Both the position numbers and the translations under genes were made by a program. DNA of 5,274 nt from the NCBI GenBank assembly GCA_947653505.1, contig CANTHI010000297.1, positions 1 to 5,274 of the forward strand, read 5' to 3'. This stretch comes from an uncultured Eubacterium sp. (GTDB lineage Bacteria; Bacillota_A; Clostridia; Lachnospirales; Lachnospiraceae). Under the pieces are notes generated by a model. That model was not told the DNA's origin, did no database searches, and saw only the letters and a program-made list of their open reading frames with translations. Shown here in pieces: positions 1 to 5,274 of this stretch. Numbering within the stretch: position 1 is the stretch's first letter; each line of letters opens with the position of its first letter.

Positions 1-305
1 GTTTCTGATAAAAATACAATGCCTGATATCATCAGAAATAATGCTATATATGGAGAAAGCTCAAAATCTTTATTAAATAAAGCTGCGATAAATTCACAAA
101 ATCCTGCAGTTACAGGCAGGGCCGCCTTAAAAGATTGTAACCGGTATTTTTTTACCAGAATGAATAATAAAACAGCATATAATATCCATAGCATAACAGC
201 ATATTTGTAATACAGCTCTACAAAGAAAACTGATCCTGATATGTAGATCATAAAAACAACTGTAATATAGTTAAAAAAATATCTTATGTTAATACTTTTC
301 AACAT
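1..305 (-). CDS. Multi-spanning membrane protein, N-terminal part, possible Wzy-type O-antigen polymerase/ligase (cut by left edge)
   Basis: The minus strand is open from ATG 305 to the left edge: 101 complete codons, no stop. The translation begins MLKSINIRYFFNYITVVFMI and is strongly hydrophobic, with likely membrane segments near residues 11-29, 35-51, 63-78 and 85-100 separated by short charged loops such as KKYRLQSFK (52-60) and NKDFE (78-82). The early basic residues, closely spaced helices and the pattern ALFNKDFELSPYIALFLMISGIVFLS (75-100) resemble the N-terminal part of Wzy/O-antigen-ligase proteins, which join lipid-linked repeat units at the outer face of the membrane. That assignment is inference; a flippase or EpsG-like protein is possible. 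AAGGTGA lies just upstream of the ATG. The gene overlaps the end of the preceding transferase by 17 bases, like another junction in this operon. It leaves no empty region at the left end. Confidence 0.72.
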   Translation of the reverse strand, partial: MLKSINIRYFFNYITVVFMIYISGSVFFVELYYKYAVMLWILYAVLLFILVKKYRLQSFKAALPVTAGFCEFIAALFNKDFELSPYIALFLMISGIVFLSE

Positions 306-1485
306 CTTCACCTTTTTCTATCTGTTTCAGGAATTTATAAATCTTTTTTGTCTGCTGCTTCCATGTTTTATTTTCCATTATAAATTTACGTGCCCTAATC
401 CCCCATTCATCCAGCTCCTCATCCTTTAACTGTGCAATTTCATTCACTTTCTTTGCAATTGCTTCAGGTTCATCACTATTTACGACGAATAAATGATCCA
501 GATATTCTTTTGTAAATCCGGTCTGCTTTGTCGATAAAACAGGTCTGCCACTTACCATATATTCAAATATTTTAGACGGAAATGTCACCCTTGCAATAAC
601 ATCATTGATCGGACGTGGATTGACTAACAGCCACGCTTTCCTCTGTATTTTTTTTATCTGATCATTCGGAATATTTCCTCTGTATCTGATTCTTCTACAC
701 TTTTTTTCACATTCGTATACATATTCCCGTAATCTGCCATCCCCATATATTTCAAGTACAATCCGTGAATCCATATATTTCATCGCTTCCATTAACTGAC
801 AGATTCCACTGTATTCTGTAAGTGCACCTGTATAAACTATATTTTTTTCCATAACCGGCAACCTTTTCTCTGTAACACATTCACTTACCGGAATCCCACC
901 CTCTATCACGATAAAATCTGCTTCTGGAGCAAATTCTTTCACAGCCTGTTTATTAAGCGCAATGATATGATCACATTTTGTTATATTTCTCCTGGAAACC
1001 GAAAAAAAATAATGATACAGGTATTTTCCAAGACCTTTTCTTTGATAGTCATCATCAATCGGCAGGTCTGCAAGCAATGCAACTGTCTGCAGGCCAAATT
1101 TTTTTTTCAGCTTAACAAGAACCCCGCCCTCCTGCATATATAAATTGTATGAAAAAACAATACTTTCTGCCTGAACTGCACGTCTGGCATTCCAGTACAA
1201 GGATAAGGATTGTGTCAGTTGTTTTATAACCGGAATGTTAATAAAGGGAACCTGTGTGACAAACACTCCCTCACCAATCTCTTTCCTTTTTTTCTTTATC
1301 ATAATCCGTCTTTCTATAGGAAAAGAAGCTACACTTAGCAATGTAAAAGCGTTAATTGAAACATCTTTATATTTAAAAAGCTCTGTCAATACATTCCATT
1401 GCATATTGTTTCCGGCAGCAGATGCACCTGAAAGCTGTCCTGCTTCTTCCTTACCCGAAACAGATCCTAAATATATTATGTGCAT
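289..1485 (-). CDS. GT4-like glycosyltransferase, divergent N-terminus
   Basis: This 398-residue protein looks like a GT-B glycosyltransferase of a branch common in Gram-positive polysaccharide clusters. From MHIIYLGSVSG, the N-terminal half has SGASAAGNNMQWN (about residues 19-31) and LADLP (138-142). The C-terminal, donor-binding half is clearer: IEGGIP (194-199), YTGALTEYSGI (218-228), YGDG (247-250), NPRP (289-292) and FPSKIFEYMVSGRPV (302-316), where Lys305 and Glu308 fall at the usual nucleotide-contact positions. Start: GAGG at 1495-1498 is 9 bases ahead of the ATG at 1485, and the first strand then begins at once. An ATG at 1500 would add five residues (MRVFV) and make an ATGA overlap with the acyltransferase stop, but has no good ribosome site. 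The last 17 bases overlap the next gene. Donor sugar is unknown. Confidence 0.9.
   Translation of the reverse strand: MHIIYLGSVSGKEEAGQLSGASAAGNNMQWNVLTELFKYKDVSINAFTLLSVASFPIERRIMIKKKRKEIGEGVFVTQVPFINIPVIKQLTQSLSLYWNARRAVQAESIVFSYNLYMQEGGVLVKLKKKFGLQTVALLADLPIDDDYQRKGLGKYLYHYFFSVSRRNITKCDHIIALNKQAVKEFAPEADFIVIEGGIPVSECVTEKRLPVMEKNIVYTGALTEYSGICQLMEAMKYMDSRIVLEIYGDGRLREYVYECEKKCRRIRYRGNIPNDQIKKIQRKAWLLVNPRPINDVIARVTFPSKIFEYMVSGRPVLSTKQTGFTKEYLDHLFVVNSDEPEAIAKKVNEIAQLKDEELDEWGIRARKFIMENKTWKQQTKKIYKFLKQIEKGEDVEKY
308..314 (-). promoter_or_regulatory. Shine-Dalgarno for the left-edge membrane protein
   Basis: AAGGTGA on the minus strand, two bases before ATG 305 (five from the GG). It matches the 3' part of the anti-Shine-Dalgarno complement AAGGAGGTGA and lies inside the end of the transferase gene. 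It supports ATG 305 as a real start even though only part of the gene is visible. A TTG follows directly at 302 in the same frame and is a less likely alternative. Confidence 0.6.
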
Positions 1486-1494
1486 TACAAACAC

Positions 1495-1498
1495 CCTC
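1495..1498 (-). promoter_or_regulatory. Weak Shine-Dalgarno favouring the start at 1485
   Basis: GAGG overlaps the first possible ATG (1500-1498) and the TGA of the acyltransferase gene (1499-1497). It is 9 bases before the ATG at 1485. The 20 bases before the ATG at 1500 hold no comparable purine run, so the later start is preferred, though coupling through ATGA at 1500 cannot be excluded. Confidence 0.5.
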
Positions 1499-2501
1499 AT
1501 CGAATGCCAGTCAATAATCCGGGCAAACCCTTCATTTTTTCAAAATGCAGACATATAATCTGGATAAAATAAATTGCCACTACCATTATCATGATAACGA
1601 TAAATGGTCTTTGCAATATTAGAATACTGCTTCCTGATCTGGCAGTAATCCATACTACTATTCCCACGCTTAATTCATGCAAAAGATATATCGTAAAAGA
1701 ATATTTGCCAACACTGATCAGCATATCTGCATTTCTTCTGCAAAGCAGATATGAAACTCCCATAATTACTAATACCTGCAGCGTAATATTAAGCAGAGCG
1801 TATTTCGAAAAATAGGTCCAGGACAGCGCGCAACGATCGTGGATAAAGAAATCTGCTATGAGTAAAGGAATACTTACTGGCAATAATTTTCCTGCTAATA
1901 CAGCTGTTGCTTCAAGACCATCTTTCTTTTTTAAACACATGCCTGCCACAAAATACATCATCCAGTTAAAAACATTTAAATAGGGCGTAATCGTCCATTC
2001 ATTCCACCTCACAGCAAACGGTATTTTCCATCCCAGACTTAAAATACTGCTGCATGAAACGATCAGACAGATTCCGGAAAATACATCATATTTTTTAATT
2101 TTCCAAAAAAGAACATACATGAATACAAGCATCGTTAAATAATATGTAGAATGATAAACACCAAGTATAAACTTTAACCATTCCCAAAAACCCGCCCCGT
2201 TTTTTCTTAATACGACGTACAGCCATACTATCGTCTCACAAAAAATCCACGGCACTACAATACTTTTAAGCTTTCTTTCTACAAATTCCTTTACTCCCCG
2301 CTGGTTTCCATAAAACAAATACCCTGATATTATAAAAAAAACCGGAACCCCTGCTGTTCCTATCGATGACAGGAAACGTACCGCCATATGAATACTTTTT
2401 GAACTATTTTCCGGCTCCACCGCTGTATGTGCACATACAACGCTGAAAATCGCAAATGCTTTTAATAAATACAGATAATTCCTGTTATTCTGACTTTCCA
2501 A
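1497..2501 (-). CDS. Membrane acyltransferase, acyltransferase-3 family (OafA/WecH-like), TTG start
   Basis: This is a hydrophobic integral-membrane protein of 334 residues, close to the usual length of the acyltransferase-3 family, with about ten predicted membrane segments. The first, YLYLLKAFAIFSVVCAH, carries the family's basic-X10-His motif as Lys14 and His25. Next come GVPVFFIISGYLF (51-63), a basic loop ending VERKLKSIVVPW (74-85), HSTYYLTMLVF (117-127) and YSFTIYLLHE (267-276). All are placed as in OafA/WecH relatives, which use acyl-CoA to acetylate or succinylate sugars. In this context it probably decorates the repeat unit. I place the start at TTG 2501 because GGAGG lies 9 bases upstream and the first membrane segment follows directly. 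The nearest in-frame ATGs are at 2597, deep in the preceding gene, and at residue 39, after the catalytic His. Acyl group and acceptor are unknown. Confidence 0.87.
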   Translation of the reverse strand: MESQNNRNYLYLLKAFAIFSVVCAHTAVEPENSSKSIHMAVRFLSSIGTAGVPVFFIISGYLFYGNQRGVKEFVERKLKSIVVPWIFCETIVWLYVVLRKNGAGFWEWLKFILGVYHSTYYLTMLVFMYVLFWKIKKYDVFSGICLIVSCSSILSLGWKIPFAVRWNEWTITPYLNVFNWMMYFVAGMCLKKKDGLEATAVLAGKLLPVSIPLLIADFFIHDRCALSWTYFSKYALLNITLQVLVIMGVSYLLCRRNADMLISVGKYSFTIYLLHELSVGIVVWITARSGSSILILQRPFIVIMIMVVAIYFIQIICLHFEKMKGLPGLLTGIR

Positions 2502-3612
2502 TACGAACAACCTCCAGTGCCGCCATGATCTTTCCTGCCATTTCTTCAAATGTATATTTTTCTGCTTTTTGCAGGTTATTTTTTTGTATCCGCTCACATA
2601 TTTCAGAATGGATTATTAAATACTTAAATTTTTCCCGAAAAGCATCTGCACAATCTACCTGAACAATATATCCGTTCACATCATTCTCAATTAATGCTAA
2701 TGCCGCGTAGCATTGATCCGACGATACAACCGGAAGCCCAAAAGACATAGCCTCATTGATCACCAGTCCCCATGTATCCCCCCGCGAATTAAAAGCATAT
2801 ATGTCTGATGCCATATAATATTTTTTTATTATTGCCTTATCTGCGAATCCAACAAAATGAAGATTATCCAATTTATATTCTTCTTTTAGTTTTAAATATG
2901 CTTCTGTCGGCCTGCCACCGATAATATACATGCCTACGGATCCTTCTATCCCGGAAAGCGCTTCTATCAAAACGTCAAAACCCTTTACCGGAATATATCG
3001 CCCAATAGACAAAATCACTTTTTCATATGGTATGTCCAATTCTTTACGAAGAGTTTCCTTTTCCTTTAATGTTACAGGTTTCTTTAAAATTTCATTTTTA
3101 TGTAATGAAGTAAATGGAAAACGGTAAATCTTTGCAGCATCTGCTCCATACGTAATAAAATATTGATCTCCAATATCTGCTGTGCTTAAATAAAAACATG
3201 CATTTCCTATCACTGCCTTTTTTACTTTCTCTTTGATACCTTTTCCGCTTTTCGGAAATCCACCCTCGCTCTGTATACCATATGGAATCCTTCTTAATTT
3301 CATATAAGCAATTGCCATCATTCCTGTCGGCGTACATGGATTCGCTACAATCACGCGATCATATTTTCTATTAATATATTTTATTACTTGTGGACATATT
3401 GCCTGATCATCCAGGTCTTCATTTACTTTAACCGGTATGCCCTTTAGAACTATTCCACGAAAATTTTGAAAGATCCACTGATTCCAGCTGGCATCACGCA
3501 CACCTGATCTTTCCCTCTCAAAAATAACTGTCAGCTCACATAGTTTTCCAAATTCATTAAGAAAATCAACCATATATGGAGATGGTATATTGGTCAGAAA
3601 TAATACTTTCAT
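2485..3612 (-). CDS. GT4-family glycosyltransferase
   Basis: This 375-residue GT-B glycosyltransferase is expected to be peripheral to the inner face of the membrane and to add one sugar of the repeat unit. The N-terminus MKVLFLTNIPSPYMVDFLNE carries the NIPSPY motif (8-13) typical of one GT4 branch. Other landmarks are NPCTPTG (91-97), QSEGG (114-118), the domain-linking IGRYIPVKGFD (203-213), VGFADK (254-259) and SRGDTWGLVINEAMSFGLPV (276-295). The last holds the donor-binding acid pair as Asp279 and Glu287, a DX7E form of the usual EX7E, which I take to be normal for this branch. The start ATG overlaps the TGA of the preceding gene as ATGA, and GAGGA at 3619-3623 gives a 6-base spacer, so translational coupling is likely. 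Its 3' end overlaps the next gene by 17 bases. The sequence is clearly A+T-rich. Sugar donor and linkage are not predictable from what is visible. Confidence 0.93.
   Translation of the reverse strand: MKVLFLTNIPSPYMVDFLNEFGKLCELTVIFERERSGVRDASWNQWIFQNFRGIVLKGIPVKVNEDLDDQAICPQVIKYINRKYDRVIVANPCTPTGMMAIAYMKLRRIPYGIQSEGGFPKSGKGIKEKVKKAVIGNACFYLSTADIGDQYFITYGADAAKIYRFPFTSLHKNEILKKPVTLKEKETLRKELDIPYEKVILSIGRYIPVKGFDVLIEALSGIEGSVGMYIIGGRPTEAYLKLKEEYKLDNLHFVGFADKAIIKKYYMASDIYAFNSRGDTWGLVINEAMSFGLPVVSSDQCYAALALIENDVNGYIVQVDCADAFREKFKYLIIHSEICERIQKNNLQKAEKYTFEEMAGKIMAALEVVRIGKSE
2511..2515 (-). promoter_or_regulatory. Shine-Dalgarno that decides a TTG start
   Basis: GGAGG on the minus strand lies inside the 3' end of the preceding glycosyltransferase gene, 9 bases before TTG at 2501-2499. 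Another in-frame TTG at 2510 abuts the GGAGG directly and is too close to be used. This site is the main reason for giving the acyltransferase 334 residues and not 366. Confidence 0.7.
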
Positions 3613-4805
3613 CTCTTTTCCTCATATAATTTCAAATAAGATAGAAACATACCTTCTTTCCTGTATAACGTTTGTGCATTCGTGGAAATTTCTTTTCTGT
3701 TAAAGTCACTATTTAATAGTTTCTGAACACAGCTTACAAACGCTTTCCTATCTCCATATTCTGCAAAACTGCTATACTGCGCAATTGCTATTGTCTCCGG
3801 AGCCCCTGCCTTAAAACCGGCAACCGGAGTTCCGCAGCAAAGCGCTTCCGCAACCGTCATGGAAAAGGTTTCTCTCTTACTGCATATCACAAAAACATCC
3901 GCCAGACAATAATACTCCGCCAGCAGCTCCTGATCCCGGATCCTTGCTACCGGAATGACATTGTCATCAAATTTCTGACTCAGATCCGTAATGCCAACCA
4001 GAATAAACTTAACATTCTGCTCTCTCATTCTACGCGCCGCCTGCAGCACGTACTTTCCTCCTTTACGTTCAGACAGCAGATCCGGCGCGGCTGCCAGCAC
4101 TACTTTTTCATCTCCCAGCCCAAGCTTTCTGCGCAGCCGCGATGCATCCTTTTTGTGAAAGATCTCTGTATTAATTCCATTATGGATCGTCACTATCTTT
4201 TTATCTTTCAGAAAAGACTGCCTCACTCTGTCTGCCAGCCAGTCTGATGGTGTCACAATTGTTAAATGGTTAAAATTCTCAAATGCTTTCTTTTTCCTGC
4301 GATACATCTTTTTTGTTTTGTCAAAAAACAGGCTTGCCGGATATTCTTTTAACTGTCCACAATTTCCACATTCTTTTTTCCACTTACCACACTCATAAGA
4401 ATGACCGCACTTCCCTGTATACATAAATTCACAATGGAAGGTCCAGACGGTCTTTATCTGGTTCCTTTTCAAATATTCCATTAATGGAATGATATTTACA
4501 AAATATCCGTGCATATCATTTAAATGTACGACATCTGGCCGGAACACTTTGATCAGTCCAAGCAGCCGCTTTGTTCCTATATAAGAAAAGCATCCCGTAT
4601 TCCCTGTCACCCTGGTCAGAAATGCATGCAGATACACCTCCCAGACGGGACTGAACCTGCAGATATTTTTTTCTTTCACCCGTGGCCCACGTCCATAACC
4701 AACTGCTGCTTCGTGCCCTTCTGCCTTTAGCTGCGTATACAGATCATATACAATTTTTCCCGTACTGCTGTATTTGCAGTTGACGTCCAGCAACAAAACC
4801 TTCAT
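3609..4805 (-). CDS. GT4-family glycosyltransferase with cysteine-rich insert
   Basis: This 398-residue protein probably transfers a sugar from a nucleotide donor to the growing lipid-linked repeat unit at the cytoplasmic face of the membrane. It has a GT-B two-domain layout. The N-terminal domain opens MKVLLLDVNCKYSSTGK, with the acceptor-side STGK loop at 14-17 and HLNDMHG at 94-100. A Cys-rich stretch follows at 125-149 (Cys125, 133, 139, 146, 149), leading into EYPASLFFD. The C-terminal domain has TPSDWL (185-190), HNGI (208-211), SERKGG (245-250) and a GT4 EX7E motif at Glu312/Glu320. The start at 4805 is chosen because AGGAGG precedes it and because an in-frame extension to 4895 would add 31 residues ahead of the first Rossmann strand and overlap the upstream gene by 71 bases. 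The stop overlaps the next ATG by four bases. Donor and linkage cannot be told. It looks less A+T-rich than the genes downstream. Confidence 0.92.
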   Translation of the reverse strand: MKVLLLDVNCKYSSTGKIVYDLYTQLKAEGHEAAVGYGRGPRVKEKNICRFSPVWEVYLHAFLTRVTGNTGCFSYIGTKRLLGLIKVFRPDVVHLNDMHGYFVNIIPLMEYLKRNQIKTVWTFHCEFMYTGKCGHSYECGKWKKECGNCGQLKEYPASLFFDKTKKMYRRKKKAFENFNHLTIVTPSDWLADRVRQSFLKDKKIVTIHNGINTEIFHKKDASRLRRKLGLGDEKVVLAAAPDLLSERKGGKYVLQAARRMREQNVKFILVGITDLSQKFDDNVIPVARIRDQELLAEYYCLADVFVICSKRETFSMTVAEALCCGTPVAGFKAGAPETIAIAQYSSFAEYGDRKAFVSCVQKLLNSDFNRKEISTNAQTLYRKEGMFLSYLKLYEEKR

Positions 4806-4808
4806 AAA

Positions 4809-4820
4809 CCTCCTGCTCCT
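4809..4820 (-). promoter_or_regulatory. Double Shine-Dalgarno before the Cys-rich GT4 gene
   Basis: On the minus strand the sequence reads AGGAGCAGGAGGTTTATG. The AGGAGG copy sits 3 bases from the ATG, which is close, and a second AGGAG sits 10 bases away, which is near the favoured distance. It supports a start at 4805 and argues against the longer in-frame start at 4895. Confidence 0.75.
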
Positions 4821-4824
4821 GTTG

Positions 4825-5274
4825 TCATCGGTACTGGCGTTTTTCCAATCCGGCAATATGGGCAATTCTGATTGCCAGATTAATGAAAAAAGCATTGTTT
4901 TTATAGTCCTTATAAGTCCTGTTTTTTCCCTGCATAAGTCTAAAAAATTCTTTTTTCGTCAGCCCCAGCTTCTTAGCGATGTACGCCAAATCTTCCATTG
5001 CCTGTGTTTCGCTGTATGGAGGATCTTTTAACAGCTGCAGCGCTTCCTGCCTGTCCATCTGTCCAGTCAGAATCAGGCTGGAAAAGTGCGCTCTCCTCTT
5101 ATCATAGCCAAACTTATGCGGAAGCCAGTAGCCTTCGTAAAATCTTGTAAAAATACTTTCAAAATGCTTGTTCGCATAAGACTGCCATCCAAATTCTTTC
5201 TGCAGGACTGCAATCGCTTCTGCTTTTTTATACGGGATCATGTCCAGCGGCTTTACTATTTTCATTCCCTTAAA
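4825..5274 (-). CDS. N-acetyl sugar amidotransferase, WbpG/PseA-like, C-terminal part (5' end cut by window edge)
   Basis: Only the last 149 residues are visible. The frame stays open to the right edge (Phe-Lys-Gly precede the Met at 5265), so that Met is internal and not the start. The visible part carries a block I recognise from the WbpG family: FGWQSYANKHFES, then FTRFYEGYWLPHKFGYDKR, then RAHFSSLILTGQMDRQEAL (visible residues about 28-78), followed by a helical tail rich in Lys. Known for the family: WbpG-type enzymes of roughly 380 residues work with HisH/HisF-like partners to turn an N-acetyl group of a sugar nucleotide into an acetamidino group, in the cytoplasm. The N-terminal ATP-pyrophosphatase (PP-loop) half is outside the window, so catalytic residues cannot be checked. 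The gene ends with TGA 19 bases before the next start, as in an operon. Family assignment is from remembered sequence similarity; the exact sugar substrate is unknown. Confidence 0.82.
   Translation of the reverse strand, partial: FKGMKIVKPLDMIPYKKAEAIAVLQKEFGWQSYANKHFESIFTRFYEGYWLPHKFGYDKRRAHFSSLILTGQMDRQEALQLLKDPPYSETQAMEDLAYIAKKLGLTKKEFFRLMQGKNRTYKDYKNNAFFINLAIRIAHIAGLEKRQYR

Noticed and set aside
19..210. Plus-strand ORF of 63 codons
   Set aside because: It is antisense to the open membrane-protein frame (1-305, minus), has no ribosome site of note and its product has no recognisable features.
1235..1558. Plus-strand ORF of 107 codons, and similar ones at 1591-1815, 2456-2662, 2930-3127, 4524-4730 and 4774-5031
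   Set aside because: All are antisense to well-supported genes, show no family signature and go against the uniform direction of the operon.
2502..2597. N-terminal extension of the acyltransferase (32 residues)
   Set aside because: It is encoded inside the previous gene, is highly charged and precedes the first membrane helix; a GGAGG-TTG start explains the gene better.
3098..3337. Minus-strand ORF of 79 codons in another frame
   Set aside because: It lies wholly within the second glycosyltransferase gene, and its sequence is a frame-shifted reading of that gene.
4806..4824. Possible promoter or terminator in the largest gap
   Set aside because: The 19 bases hold only a ribosome-binding region; there is no hairpin with a U run and no room for a promoter.
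4806..4895. N-terminal extension of the first glycosyltransferase (31 residues)
   Set aside because: It overlaps the amidotransferase gene by 71 bases and has no homologous look, whereas AGGAGG precedes the start at 4805.
1..5274. A novel defence, CRISPR, toxin-antitoxin or mobile-element system
   Set aside because: No repeat array, transposase, recombinase, nuclease or toxin-like frame is visible; all coding space is explained by polysaccharide genes.

Overview
The window is a segment of a surface-polysaccharide (capsule, exopolysaccharide or O-antigen-like) biosynthesis operon. All six genes lie on the minus strand, so transcription runs from right (5274) to left (1). The DNA is A+T-rich, and most genes have a purine-rich Shine-Dalgarno sequence (AGGAGG, GAGGA, GGAGG, AAGGTGA). 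Together with the protein flavour this suggests a low-GC Firmicute, most likely a gut clostridium of the Lachnospiraceae type. That is inference: there is no marker gene. The clear Shine-Dalgarno sites argue against Bacteroidota, which carry similar clusters.

Layout in transcription order: (1) the C-terminal 149 residues of a WbpG/PseA-type N-acetyl sugar amidotransferase, cut by the right edge; (2) a GT4 glycosyltransferase with a cysteine-rich insert (3609-4805); (3) a second GT4 glycosyltransferase (2485-3612); (4) an integral-membrane acyltransferase-3 (OafA/WecH-like) protein starting at a TTG codon (1497-2501); (5) a third, more divergent GT4-type glycosyltransferase (289-1485, or from 1500); (6) the first 101 codons of a hydrophobic multi-spanning protein that runs off the left edge (1-305), plausibly a Wzy-type O-antigen polymerase/ligase. 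Gene 6 has no stop codon inside the window, so a start-to-stop ORF search would miss it; it fills what looks like an empty 288-base left end.

The genes are packed with gaps of 19 and 11 bases and overlaps of 4, 17 and 17 bases. I see no internal promoter, terminator, RNA gene, repeat, mobile element or CRISPR array, and no non-coding stretch over 20 bases. Inferred pathway: the amidotransferase helps make an unusual amidino-type N-acetyl sugar nucleotide; the three transferases assemble the repeat unit on a lipid carrier at the cytoplasmic face; the acyltransferase adds an acyl group; and the last membrane protein may polymerise the flipped units. The initiating sugar-phosphate transferase, flippase and chain-length regulators are not here and would lie outside.

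The content is a recognisable polysaccharide cluster, not a clearly new class of system. The points most worth following are the amidino-sugar prediction, the cysteine-rich variant transferase, the hidden left-edge gene and a base-composition step between genes 2 and 3.
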